Part shown: in pieces, positions 8,833 to 17,249 of the stretch
Layout: each line of letters starts with the position of its first letter
How positions within the stretch are numbered: position 1 is the stretch's first letter
Assembly (NCBI RefSeq): GCF_002157835.1
Contig: NZ_CP020809.1
Location: 5,766,001 to 5,830,000, forward strand
Source of the DNA: Mycobacterium dioxanotrophicus
Lineage (GTDB): Bacteria > Actinomycetota > Actinomycetes > Mycobacteriales > Mycobacteriaceae
DNA length: 64,000 nt
Direction of reading: 5' to 3'
Program-made: the position numbers and the translations under genes
The notes under the pieces: generated by a model
What the model was told of the DNA's origin: nothing
Seen by the model: the letters and a program-made list of their open reading frames with translations, nothing else
Databases searched by the model: none

Positions 8833-9438
8833 TTACTTCGAGTAGAACTCGACGATGAGCTGCTCCGCGAGCGGCACCTGGATCTGCGCCCGCTCCGGGA
8901 GCTGGTGGACCAGGATGCGCTGGCGCTCGCCGACGACCTGCAGCCAGGACGGGATCGGCCGCTCGCCGGCGGTCTCGCGAGAGATGATGAACGGGTCGGT
9001 GTTCAGCGACTTGTCCCGCACGTCGATGATGTCGTACTGCGACACCCGGTAGCTCGGGATGTTCACCTTGACACCGTTGACGGTGAAGTGGCCGTGGCTG
9101 ACCAGCTGACGCGCCATCCGGCGGGTCCGGGCCAAGCCGGCGCGGTACACGACGTTGTCCAACCGGCTCTCCAGGATCTGGAGCAGGTTCTCGCCGGTCT
9201 TACCCGACTTGCGGTTGGCCTCTTCGTAGTACTTGCGGAACTGCTTCTCCAGCACGCCGTAGGTGAAGCGAGCCTTCTGCTTCTCCTGCAGCTGCGTGCG
9301 GTATTCGCTCTCCTTGATCCGCGCACGGCCGTGCTGGCCGGGCGGGTAGGGGCGCTTCTCGAACGACTGATCGCCGCCGACCAGGTCGACGCCGAGGCGG
9401 CGCGACTTGCGGGTCGCGGGTCCGGTGTAACGAGCCAT
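8833..9438 (-). CDS. rpsD: 30S ribosomal protein uS4
   Basis: 201 residues. A primary 16S rRNA-binding protein that starts assembly of the 30S body. The S4 RNA-binding domain is seen at about 90-155 (RLDNVVYRAGLARTRRMARQ... VNGVKVNIPSYRV). The N-terminus MARYTGPATRKSRRLG lacks the zinc-binding cysteines of the C+ form, so this is a zinc-free (C-) S4, typical of mycobacteria. It sits 21 nt downstream of rpsK in the same operon. Confidence 0.98.
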   Translation of the reverse strand: MARYTGPATRKSRRLGVDLVGGDQSFEKRPYPPGQHGRARIKESEYRTQLQEKQKARFTYGVLEKQFRKYYEEANRKSGKTGENLLQILESRLDNVVYRAGLARTRRMARQLVSHGHFTVNGVKVNIPSYRVSQYDIIDVRDKSLNTDPFIISRETAGERPIPSWLQVVGERQRILVHQLPERAQIQVPLAEQLIVEFYSK

Positions 9439-9459
9439 GAGTCTGTTTCCTCCCTAGAC

Positions 9460-9870
9460 CTAGACCCGGCGCCGCTTGGGCGGGCGGCAGCCGTTGTGGG
9501 GCTGCGGGGTGACGTCGGAAATGGCGCCCACCTCCAGGCCGGCGGCCTGCAGCGAGCGGATGGCGGTCTCGCGGCCCGAGCCCGGGCCCTTGACGAACAC
9601 GTCGACCTTCTTCACGCCGTGCTCCTGCGCCTTGCGGGCGGCGTTCTCGGCGGCCAGCTGTGCGGCGAACGGCGTCGACTTACGCGACCCCTTGAAGCCG
9701 ACGTGACCCGACGATGCCCAGGCGATGACGTTGCCCTGCGGATCGGTGATCGACACGATGGTGTTGTTGAACGTGCTCTTGATGTGAGCGGCGCCGTGCG
9801 GGACGTTCTTCTTTTCCCTGCGACGGGTCTTCACGCCCTTCTTGGGAGCGCCTGCCTTCTTCGGTGGCAT
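9460..9870 (-). CDS. rpsK: 30S ribosomal protein uS11
   Basis: 136 residues. It forms part of the 30S platform near the mRNA exit. [33 protein letters not shown] and the C-terminal [13 protein letters not shown] are classical S11 motifs. The N-terminal basic extension ([21 protein letters not shown]) is usual in actinobacteria. It starts four nt after the rpsM stop, so translation is probably coupled. Confidence 0.99.
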   Translation of the reverse strand: MPPKKAGAPKKGVKTRRREKKNVPHGAAHIKSTFNNTIVSITDPQGNVIAWASSGHVGFKGSRKSTPFAAQLAAENAARKAQEHGVKKVDVFVKGPGSGRETAIRSLQAAGLEVGAISDVTPQPHNGCRPPKRRRV

Positions 9871-9873
9871 GGG

Positions 9874-10248
9874 TTACCTGGCCTTCTTCTTGCCGGCGAT
9901 GGTGCGCTTGGGGCCCTTGCGGGTACGCGCATTGGTCTTGGTCCGCTGGCCACGCACCGGCAGACCGCGGCGGTGCCGCAGGCCCTGGTAGCAGCCGATC
10001 TCGATCTTGCGACGAATGTCGGCCTGCACCTCGCGGCGCAGGTCACCCTCAACCTTGAGGTTGCCTTCGATGTAGTCGCGCAGCACGGTCACCTGATCGT
10101 CGGTGAGGTCCTTGGTGCGCATGTTCCGGTCGATTCCGGTCGCGTCCAGGATTTCCTGGGAGCGGGTACGGCCGATGCCGTAGATGTAGGTCAGCGCGAT
10201 CTCCATGCGCTTGTCGCGCGGAAGATCGACGCCCACGAGGCGTGCCAT
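9874..10248 (-). CDS. rpsM: 30S ribosomal protein uS13
   Basis: 124 residues. It sits in the 30S head and contacts the 50S subunit and the P-site t[29 protein letters not shown] (cited in part as [19 protein letters not shown]), DNA-glycosylase-like helix region and the basic tail [18 protein letters not shown] are diagnostic. An AAGGAAT ribosome site lies upstream. The leader of 167 nt between rpmJ and rpsM contains two small hairpins that may act in processing. Confidence 0.99.
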   Translation of the reverse strand: MARLVGVDLPRDKRMEIALTYIYGIGRTRSQEILDATGIDRNMRTKDLTDDQVTVLRDYIEGNLKVEGDLRREVQADIRRKIEIGCYQGLRHRRGLPVRGQRTKTNARTRKGPKRTIAGKKKAR

Positions 10249-10293
10249 GTGGCGGTATTCCTTCTTCTGGCGGAGGTCTGTTCCCAGTCCGTT

Positions 10294-10327
10294 CCCCGTC
10301 TATTCGGGGTCCGGCCTCCGTGCCGGA
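10294..10327 (-). promoter_or_regulatory. paired hairpins between rpmJ and rpsM
   Basis: Two adjacent inverted repeats: CCCCG (10294-10298) with CGGGG (10305-10309), and TCCGGC (10310-10315) with GCCGGA (10322-10327). They lie in the 167-nt rpmJ-rpsM gap. No T-run follows, so RNA processing or attenuation is more likely than full termination. Confidence 0.4.
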
Positions 10328-10415
10328 CGTGGATGAACGGCCCAATCTCTAAAGATTCCAGCCGTTCAGTGGTACTGGGAGGTCTGCATTCAGTTGTGGG
10401 TACTGCTCGGGCGCT

Positions 10416-10529
10416 CTAGCCCTGCCGCTGCTTGTGCCGCGGGTCGGAGCAGATCACCATGACCCGCCCGTGCCGGCGGATCACCCTGCACTTGTCGCAG
10501 ATCGGCTTGACGCTCGGGTTCACCTTCAC
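10416..10529 (-). CDS. rpmJ: 50S ribosomal protein bL36 (zinc-binding form)
   Basis: 37 residues, start GTG at 10529: [20 protein letters not shown] and onward to HKQRQG. It carries the full zinc ribbon Cys11, Cys14, Cys27 and His32, so it is the C+ type, which mycobacteria can replace with a zinc-free paralog under zinc limitation. It lies between infA (52 nt upstream) and rpsM. It is the smallest gene in the window. Confidence 0.97.
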
Positions 10530-10581
10530 GGCTTCGCGATCCTGTCTCTCGTTCTTGTCTGGTGGAACTTATTGGGGGCGG

Positions 10582-10803
10582 TTACTTGTACCGGTACACA
10601 ATGCGACCCCGGGACAGGTCATAGGGAGATAGCTCCACCACGACGCGGTCCTCGGGCAGGATGCGGATGTAGTGCTGCCGCATCTTGCCGCTGATGTGGG
10701 CCAGGACCTTGTGTCCGTTCTCCAGCTCAATGCGGAACATCGCATTGGGCAGGGGTTCGACCACGCGACCCTCGACCTCGATGGCACCGTCTTTCTTGGC
10801 CAT
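10582..10803 (-). CDS. infA: translation initiation factor IF-1
   Basis: 73 residues forming one S1/OB-fold domain: [59 protein letters not shown] and the C-terminal [11 protein letters not shown]-1 binds the A site of the 30S subunit with IF-2 and IF-3. The ATG at 10803 is the family start. It is the first gene of the rpmJ-rpsM-rpsK-rpsD-rpoA-rplQ run and has a long leader of up to about 150 nt. Confidence 0.99.
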
Positions 10804-11106
10804 ACTGTCTAGCGATCCTTGCTTTCGTTTCGTATCGTGCGCCCGTGGCACCGCCACACGACCGACTGAAAACGTGAGCTGGATCGAAAGAACTCCTAAA
10901 AGTTCCAGGACAGGGCACGCAGAGAGTCGGCGCGGAAGCCGCACCGTTGGTCCACACTACCCGCTCTCGGGGCTGCGCCAAAATCACAGCTGGCCAGCGA
11001 CCGCCCGCCGAAAAATTGTGCATGGTAGTGCCACGCCACAGGCGACAATAGTCCCAGTGATCCGCACCGCCCGTGGTGCTGACCCCGTGCCTTCGGAGAC
11101 GCCCAC
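10804..11106. promoter_or_regulatory. divergent infA / nfeD intergenic region
   Basis: 303 nt without a gene. For infA (minus strand) a candidate promoter is TTGGCG (10976-10981) with TAGTGT (10954-10959), 16 nt apart, giving a leader of about 145 nt. That leader holds a short GAACT/AGTTC stem near 10890-10906. For nfeD the region near 11046 (ACAATAGT) could be a -10. No small ORF or RNA gene is convincing here. Confidence 0.4.
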
Positions 11107-11604
11107 ATGACGGCTGTGTACCTGGCGGCGTTCATCGTCGGCGGTGTCGCGCTCCTGGCCGCACTGCTGCTAGCCGATATCGGTCACGGCGACGGCATGC
11201 CATTCATCAACCTGACCGCGCTGTCGGTCGCCCTGCTCGGCGCGGGCACCGGCGGGCTGATCGGCTCCTGGACGCATCTGGGCACCTTCGGCACGGCCGT
11301 GACCGCCGCGGCGTTCGCTGTGGTGCTGGTGTTCGTGTTCAACGGCCTGCTACTGCCCTACATGCGCCGTCAGCAGTCCAATTCCCACAAGGGCCGGGCG
11401 TCCTACATCGGCCTGCTGGGCACCGTCACGCTCGAAGTCCCGGCAGGCGGCTGGGGCGAGGTGTCCTTCGTCGACGCCGACGGCAACCGCGTGTTCTCCC
11501 GGGCCAAGAGCGACGAGTCCGCCGCACTCCCCAAATCGACCCGTGTCTACATCGCGGACATCGACCCCGACTACGTCCACGTGGTCGCTGTTCCACAACC
11601 CTGA
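11107..11604 (+). CDS. NfeD-like membrane protein
   Basis: 165 residues. Three membrane helices (about 3-23, 34-56, 60-80) are followed by a cytoplasmic OB-fold-like domain (about 95-165) with GTVTLEVPAGGWGEVSF and DGNRVFSRAKS. This layout is the short NfeD/YuaF type that works beside flotillins in membrane microdomains. It lies 39 nt ahead of the flotillin gene on the same strand, the standard pairing. Its start ATG follows a purine-rich GGAGAC. Function is inferred from family and pairing. Confidence 0.85.
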   Translation: MTAVYLAAFIVGGVALLAALLLADIGHGDGMPFINLTALSVALLGAGTGGLIGSWTHLGTFGTAVTAAAFAVVLVFVFNGLLLPYMRRQQSNSHKGRASYIGLLGTVTLEVPAGGWGEVSFVDADGNRVFSRAKSDESAALPKSTRVYIADIDPDYVHVVAVPQP

Positions 11605-11643
11605 GCAGTACCCGAGCACTGAACCGCAAGAAAGGCCAACACA

Positions 11644-13230
11644 GTGTCCCTGCTGGTCATCGTCATCGTCGCCGCCATCGCCGCGATCCTCATCCTGGTG
11701 GTGCTGCCGATGGTGTACGTCAAGAACTACATCAAGGTGCCGCCCAACGAAGTGGCAGTGTTCACCGGCCGCGGGACACCGAAGGTGGTGCGCGGCGGCG
11801 CCCGGTTCCGGATGCCCGGCATCGAACGCGTCGACATCATGAGCCTGGAGCCGTTCAACGTCAGCATCAACCTGCAGAACGCCCTGTCCAACAACGGCGT
11901 CCCGGTCAACGTGGAAGCTGTCGGGCTGGTCCGGATCGGCTCGGCCGACGAAGCCGTCCAAACCGCGGTGCAGCGCTTCCTGACCTCCGACCTGGACGGT
12001 CTGCAGCGTCAGATCAACGACATCCTGGCCGGTAGCCTGCGCGGCATCACCGCCACGATGACCGTCGAAGACCTCAACTCCAACCGCGACACGCTGGCCC
12101 GCAGCGTGGTCGAGGAGGCCGGCGGTGACCTGGCGCGCATCGGCATGGAGGTCGATGTGCTCAAGATCGCCGGCATCTCCGACAAGAACGGCTACCTCGA
12201 GTCGCTGGGTCAGCGCCGCATCGCCGAGGTCAAGCGCGACGCCGCGGTGGGCACCGCCGAAGCCGAGCGGGACGCGCAGATCCAGTCGGCCAAGGCACGG
12301 CAAGCCGGTGCGGTGGCGCAGGCCGAGGCCGACACCGCGATCGCGTCCGCCAACCAGAAACGTGACGTCGAGCTGGCCCGGCTGCGGGCGCAGACCGAAG
12401 CCGAGAACGCCCAGGCCGACCAGGCCGGCCCGCTGGCCCACGCCCGCGCCGAGAAGGACGTGGGCATCGCGGTCGAGCAGGCCGAGGCAGCCCGCGTACA
12501 GGCCCGCATCGAGGTCGAGCAGCGGCGCAGCGAGCAGGCGCAGGCCGCGTTGCAGGCAGACGTCATCGCCCCGGCCGAGGCGCAGAAACGGGCCGATGTG
12601 GCGCGCGCCGAAGGCCAGCGCCAGGCGGCGATCCTCGCCGCGGAAGCCAGCGCCGAGGCGCAGCGACGAGCCGGGCAGGCCCAAGCCGATGCCCGTAAGG
12701 CCGCGGCCGACGCGCTGCGGGTCGAACAGCAGGCCGAGGCAGACAGCATGCAGGCCAAACTGGTCGCCGAAGCCGCAGGCAAGAAGGAACTGGCTGACGC
12801 GATGCGCGTCGAACAGCAGGCCGAGGCGGCCGGTATCGAGGCCAAGCTGGTCGCCGAGGCGACCGGTAAGAAGGAGATCGCGGCCGCCCTGAACAGCTAC
12901 AACGCTGAGGCCGCCCGCATGCTGATGTTGCCCGACATCCTGGCCTCGATGGTCAAGGCCACCGAGGCCGCGGCCAGGCCGCTCGGCGACATCGACCGGC
13001 TGTCGATCATCGGCGGCGCGGGCGACACTCAGGACGCCATCGGCGGCATCCTCGGAATCAGCCCGCTGGCGGTGGCCAAGATCGTCGAGTCGCTCAAATC
13101 CTCGGGCATCGACCTGGCATCCATGCTGAACCGGATCGAGGGTGACCAGCCCGCCGCGGGCCGCATCGACGGGGCGGCACGGCCCGCGCCGTCATCCGAC
13201 GGTGAGGCTGCCGCGTCACGCACGGAGTAG
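11644..13230 (+). CDS. flotillin (SPFH/band 7 protein)
   Basis: 528 residues, GTG at 11644 with AAGAAAGG upstream. One N-terminal membrane segment (2-22), then the SPFH domain (about 25-190; KVPPNEVAVFTGRG, VNVEAVGLVRIG). Residues about 195-430 form a long Ala/Glu/Gln-rich coiled coil with repeated AEA and VEQQAEA blocks; the copies VEQQAEADSMQAKLVAEAAG and VEQQAEAAGIEAKLVAEATG are near-duplicates. The C-terminal region (about 435-528) is the flotillin oligomerisation part. It organises membrane microdomains with the upstream NfeD protein. Confidence 0.93.
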   Translation: MSLLVIVIVAAIAAILILVVLPMVYVKNYIKVPPNEVAVFTGRGTPKVVRGGARFRMPGIERVDIMSLEPFNVSINLQNALSNNGVPVNVEAVGLVRIGSADEAVQTAVQRFLTSDLDGLQRQINDILAGSLRGITATMTVEDLNSNRDTLARSVVEEAGGDLARIGMEVDVLKIAGISDKNGYLESLGQRRIAEVKRDAAVGTAEAERDAQIQSAKARQAGAVAQAEADTAIASANQKRDVELARLRAQTEAENAQADQAGPLAHARAEKDVGIAVEQAEAARVQARIEVEQRRSEQAQAALQADVIAPAEAQKRADVARAEGQRQAAILAAEASAEAQRRAGQAQADARKAAADALRVEQQAEADSMQAKLVAEAAGKKELADAMRVEQQAEAAGIEAKLVAEATGKKEIAAALNSYNAEAARMLMLPDILASMVKATEAAARPLGDIDRLSIIGGAGDTQDAIGGILGISPLAVAKIVESLKSSGIDLASMLNRIEGDQPAAGRIDGAARPAPSSDGEAAASRTE

Positions 13231-13283
13231 CCGCCGACCTAGCCGAGAAAATCGCTGGCAGCGGGGCGCATAATTGGAGCGAT

Positions 13284-14975
13284 ATGACTGGACCCGCGCC
13301 CGCGCCCCGTAAGCCAGTGATCCTCACCGTCGACGACGATCCCGCCGTCTCCCGTGCTGTCGCGCGCGATCTGCGCCGCCACTACGGCGAGCGGTACCGG
13401 ATCATGCGTGCCGAGTCTGGTCTGGATGCCCTGGAGACCCTGCATGAGCTGAAGCTGCGCGGTGACACCGTCGCAGTGTTCGTGGCGGACTACCGGATGC
13501 CGCAGATGAGCGGTATCGAGTTCCTGGAATCGGCCATGGATCTCTATCCGATGGCCCGCCGCGTATTGCTGACGGCTTATGCCGACACCACCGCGGCGAT
13601 CGACGCCATCAACGTCGTCGACCTGGACCATTACCTGCTCAAGCCGTGGGATCCGCCGGAGGAGAAGCTCTACCCCGTCATCGATGGGCTGCTGGAGGCC
13701 TGGCACGCGGTCGGTGACCGGGCCATCCCGCACACCAAGGTGATCGGCCACCAGTGGAGCGCCCGCTCCTGGGAGGTCCGCCAATTCCTGGCCCGCAACC
13801 AGCACACGTATCGGGCGTTCACCTCCGACGAGCCCAAGGGCAGGCAACTGCTCGAGGCCGCGGGCCTGGACGGTCGACAGCTCCCCGTGGTCATCACCGA
13901 GGGTGGCCAGACCCTGGTCGAGCCTTCCGACGGTGAACTGGCCGACATGCTGGGGCTGTCCACCAGCCCGTCGCTGACGATGTACGACCTGGCGGTCATC
14001 GGCGGCGGCCCGGCCGGGCTGGCCGCCGCGGTCTACGGCGCGTCGGAGGGACTCAACACGGTCCTGATCGAGGGCACCACGACCGGTGGCCAGGCCGGAC
14101 GCAGCTCCCGCATCGAGAACTACCTGGGCTTCCCCACCGGAGTCTCGGGCGCCGAGCTGGCCACGTCGGCCCGCAGGCAGGCCGAGCGCTTCGGCGCCGA
14201 GGTCATCACGACCCGCGAGGCCACTGCGCTCGACGTCGCCGGGGCCGCGCGCACCATCACCTTCGCCGACGGCGACACCATCGGCGCCCGGGCAGTGATC
14301 CTGGCCACCGGCGTCGAGTACCGACAGCTGCCGGTGCCGGGCTGTTGGGATGATCCGGTGAACCCGCTCAACTACGTCGGCCGCGGCGTGTACTACGGCG
14401 CCTCGGTCTCGCAGGCCTCGGAATGCCAGGGCGAGGACGTCTACATCGTCGGCGGCGCCAACTCGGCCGGGCAGGCGGCGATGTTCATGTCGCGCGAGGC
14501 CAAGTCGGTGACACTGCTGGTCCGTGGGCCGTCGCTGGAGGCGTCGATGTCCTACTACCTGATCCAGCAGATCGAACAGACCCCCAACATCCACGTCCGC
14601 ACGTGTACCCAGGTGGTCGAGGCGATCGGCGAGGACGATCACCTCGTCGGGCTGGTGCTGGAGGACAAACGCACCGGCGAGCGGGAGAAGGTGAGCTCGA
14701 CGCGGATGTGCTGCTTCATCGGCGCCACTCCCCGCACCGAATGGCTCGACGGCGTGGTGGCCCGCGACGACCACGGCTTCATCCTGGCCGGCCCCGACCT
14801 GCGCGACGTCTGCGGCTGGACATTGGAACGTCCTCCACACCATCTGGAAACAAGTGTGCCCGGTGTGTTTGTTGCAGGTGATGTGCGTGCCGAGTCCGCC
14901 AAACGGGTGGCGGCTGCCGTCGGCGAAGGGTCGATGGCGGTCATGTTGGTGCACCGTTATCTGGCGGAGGCCTGA
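13284..14975 (+). CDS. response-regulator / thioredoxin-reductase-like fusion
   Basis: 563 residues in three parts. Residues 10-130 are a receiver domain: acidic pair Asp17-Asp18, phosphorylation site Asp69 in VADYRMP, Thr97 and Lys120 (LLKPW). Residues about 140-225 look like a degenerate glutaredoxin fold where the CxxC is replaced by SARSW. Residues 230-563 are a two-dinucleotide-binding flavoprotein of the thioredoxin-reductase type: FAD site YDLAVIGGGPAGLAAA, NADPH site VYIVGGANSAGQAA, and FVAGDVRAE. The TrxR redox CxxC is absent (that segment is YYGASVSQASEC). It is followed three nt later by a histidine kinase, its likely partner. Possible role: redox signalling. Confidence 0.9.
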   Translation: MTGPAPAPRKPVILTVDDDPAVSRAVARDLRRHYGERYRIMRAESGLDALETLHELKLRGDTVAVFVADYRMPQMSGIEFLESAMDLYPMARRVLLTAYADTTAAIDAINVVDLDHYLLKPWDPPEEKLYPVIDGLLEAWHAVGDRAIPHTKVIGHQWSARSWEVRQFLARNQHTYRAFTSDEPKGRQLLEAAGLDGRQLPVVITEGGQTLVEPSDGELADMLGLSTSPSLTMYDLAVIGGGPAGLAAAVYGASEGLNTVLIEGTTTGGQAGRSSRIENYLGFPTGVSGAELATSARRQAERFGAEVITTREATALDVAGAARTITFADGDTIGARAVILATGVEYRQLPVPGCWDDPVNPLNYVGRGVYYGASVSQASECQGEDVYIVGGANSAGQAAMFMSREAKSVTLLVRGPSLEASMSYYLIQQIEQTPNIHVRTCTQVVEAIGEDDHLVGLVLEDKRTGEREKVSSTRMCCFIGATPRTEWLDGVVARDDHGFILAGPDLRDVCGWTLERPPHHLETSVPGVFVAGDVRAESAKRVAAAVGEGSMAVMLVHRYLAEA

Positions 14976-14978
14976 GGA

Positions 14979-16451
14979 ATGACAACGATGGGCGAAGGCT
15001 GCGTGCGCGAAGAACTGCGAACCCTGTTTCTGTTCGAATCGCTGAGCGACGAACAACTCGACATCCTGTGTGCCAACGGTCATATCGCGACGTTCGAGCC
15101 AGGCCCGGTCTGCACCGAGGGTGAGCCCGCCACGTGCTTCTACGTGATGATCGAGGGCGAGCTCGTGATGACGATGAAGTCGGGCGGCATCGACATCGAG
15201 ACCAACCGCACCTCGATGCGCGGGGTCTACTGCGGTGCGTGGTCGGCCTACATTCCGGGTGAGCAGCCGGTGTACGAGGCATCTGTTCGGGTGACCAAGC
15301 CGTCCCGGTTTTTCGTCCTGGACGCCAAGGCCTACGCCGATTTCATGCGCACCGAATTCCCGATGGCGGTACACCTCTTGGAGGGCCACAAGGTCGGTGG
15401 TCTCCGGCGCCGCCAGATCATCGGCCAGCGGGAGAAACTGCTTGCCCTGGGCCAACTTTCGGCCGGCCTGACCCACCAGCTCAACAATCCCGCCGCGGCG
15501 ACCGCGCGTGCGGTCGCCGACCTGCGCGACCGGGTCAGCAAGATGCGCCACAAGCTCGCGATGCTCGGCGACGGGCACGTCCCGCCCGCGGCACTGCGTG
15601 AGTTGGTCAGCATCCAGGACCGGGTGGCCGAGCAGATCGCCAAGCACAAGGCACAGGATCTGACCGCGCTGGAGGCCTCCGACCGTGAGGAGCAGATCGG
15701 CGAGTGGCTCGAGGAGCGCGGAATCACCAGCGCCTGGGATTACGCGCCGACGTTCGTCGACGCCGGACTGGACATCGACTGGTTCGAGGGCGTCGCGGCC
15801 TCACTCGACGACGTCGATGCCACCGCGTCGTTCATGAGCGCGATCGGCTGGCTGCGCTACACCATCGAGACCGAATTGCTGATGAATCAGATCGCCGAGG
15901 CGAGCAAGCGCATCTCGGCACTGCTCGCGGGCGCCAAGCAGTATTCGCAGATGGACCGCGCGCCATACCAGAGCGCCGACATCCACGAGCTGCTGCACAG
16001 CACGCTGATGATGTTCGGGGATCGGATCGGCAAGGAAGGCAAGGGCGTTCGACTGGTCAAGGACTGGGACAAGTCGCTGCCCGAGCTCGCCTGCTATCCG
16101 GGGGACCTCAACCAGGTGTGGACCAACATCATCGACAACGCGATCCAGGCGATGAACGGTGAAGGCACGCTCACGGTGCGAACCGGGCGCGACGGGGACC
16201 TGGTCCGCGTCGAGATCTGCGACGACGGCCCAGGCATTCCCGCCGACATCATCGAGCGGATCTTCACGCCGTTCTTCACCACGAAAGCGTTCGGTGAGGG
16301 AACCGGCCTCGGTCTGGATCTCGCATGGCGGATCGTCGTCGAGAAGCACAGCGGCGACCTGCGGGTGCAGTCCGAGCCGGGTAACACCCGATTCATCGTG
16401 CTGCTGCCATTGGAGGCACCCGCCCCCGAAGACCTGCCCGCACCGGCGTAA
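14979..16451 (+). CDS. cyclic-nucleotide-binding-domain histidine kinase
   Basis: 490 residues, no membrane segment. Residues 10-135 form a CNB/CRP-like sensor (FEPGPVCTEGEPATCFYVMIEGEL as seen in the part EGEPATCFYVMIEGEL). The dimerisation helix carries the phospho-acceptor His166 in SAGLTHQLNNPAAA. The ATPase domain (about 355-475) has N-box NIIDNAIQAM, DDGPGIP and GTGLGLDLAW. It starts three nt after the receiver-flavoprotein gene, so the two form a soluble phosphorelay. The ligand of the CNB domain is unknown; cAMP is only the family default. Confidence 0.9.
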   Translation: MTTMGEGCVREELRTLFLFESLSDEQLDILCANGHIATFEPGPVCTEGEPATCFYVMIEGELVMTMKSGGIDIETNRTSMRGVYCGAWSAYIPGEQPVYEASVRVTKPSRFFVLDAKAYADFMRTEFPMAVHLLEGHKVGGLRRRQIIGQREKLLALGQLSAGLTHQLNNPAAATARAVADLRDRVSKMRHKLAMLGDGHVPPAALRELVSIQDRVAEQIAKHKAQDLTALEASDREEQIGEWLEERGITSAWDYAPTFVDAGLDIDWFEGVAASLDDVDATASFMSAIGWLRYTIETELLMNQIAEASKRISALLAGAKQYSQMDRAPYQSADIHELLHSTLMMFGDRIGKEGKGVRLVKDWDKSLPELACYPGDLNQVWTNIIDNAIQAMNGEGTLTVRTGRDGDLVRVEICDDGPGIPADIIERIFTPFFTTKAFGEGTGLGLDLAWRIVVEKHSGDLRVQSEPGNTRFIVLLPLEAPAPEDLPAPA

Positions 16452-16469
16452 TCCCGCAAGCGGTGAGAA

Positions 16470-17249
16470 TCACCGGACTTCGACGTCGAAGTCCTCGGAA
16501 CGCAGGCGGTCGACTGCACGGGAATCGGTGAGCTCGCCCCGATCAGACGGATGGCGCCAATAGTGCCGGACCATCCAGTACAGGGCCGTTCCCCGAGGCA
16601 CATAAATGTCGGCACCGTCGATGATTTCTTCGGCGTCGTCGCACAAGCGTAGAACGATCGCTTTGCGGGTTCGTTTCGTCTCCGTGCTGTCGTCGATTTC
16701 AACAATGTCTGCCCACTCGACGTATTTCGTCGCCACGATATTCGCGACATCGATACCGGCCGGAGTCAGCTTGACATAGCCAATACCCCCGCGACGCCAA
16801 GCATTAACCACACCCAGAATCGATATGACGACTGCTGGCGCGATCAACATTGGCGAGAAAATTCGCATTCCGCGCGATATGGGAATATCGAGAGCACCCG
16901 TTGGCGCAAAGCGGACGAATAGCAATCCACTAACTATGAACGACACCATCCCGACGTAGCAGAAAATGCAGAACCATCGACCCGGACGCAGGGTAGTCCC
17001 AGAACCGTCAAAGGTCGTACGCACGGTCGACCCTCCGAACAGCGGTACCAGGAGCGACGCCACAATCAGCAGCGGCGAGATGGTGATGCCGATCATCACC
17101 GTTCCAGTCAGATAGTCACCCCGACTTGCCGCGGACAGACCCCACCAGAACGGCACCGAAAGCGCAATGAGGAATCCGGCGCTTACCCACCCAAGAGACG
17201 CACTATCATTGCGCCAACCAGGAGGCGTAGGGAGCTCTAGTACGGACAC
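16470..17249 (-). CDS. four-helix membrane protein with PH-like tail (putative immunity protein)
   Basis: 259 residues from the GTG at 17249, which overlaps the stop of the upstream gene by 13 nt. Four membrane segments are visible (about 19-42, 50-74, 92-114, 127-150). A soluble C-terminal domain of about 105 residues follows (YVKLTPAGIDVANI, YVEWADIVEID, RKAIVLRL), whose strand pattern resembles bacterial PH domains. I recognise no named family. It is the last gene of the type VII cassette; a small membrane protein straight after a glycine-zipper toxin-like gene fits an immunity role. That role is inference. Its codon use is visibly more AT-rich than its neighbours. Confidence 0.7.
   Translation of the reverse strand: MSVLELPTPPGWRNDSASLGWVSAGFLIALSVPFWWGLSAASRGDYLTGTVMIGITISPLLIVASLLVPLFGGSTVRTTFDGSGTTLRPGRWFCIFCYVGMVSFIVSGLLFVRFAPTGALDIPISRGMRIFSPMLIAPAVVISILGVVNAWRRGGIGYVKLTPAGIDVANIVATKYVEWADIVEIDDSTETKRTRKAIVLRLCDDAEEIIDGADIYVPRGTALYWMVRHYWRHPSDRGELTDSRAVDRLRSEDFDVEVR

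Noticed and set aside
13239..15647. 802-codon open frame on the minus strand
   Set aside because: It is antisense to the receiver-flavoprotein and CNB-kinase genes, whose motifs are intact. Its His/Arg/Gly/Asp-rich sequence is the usual shadow in GC-rich DNA.
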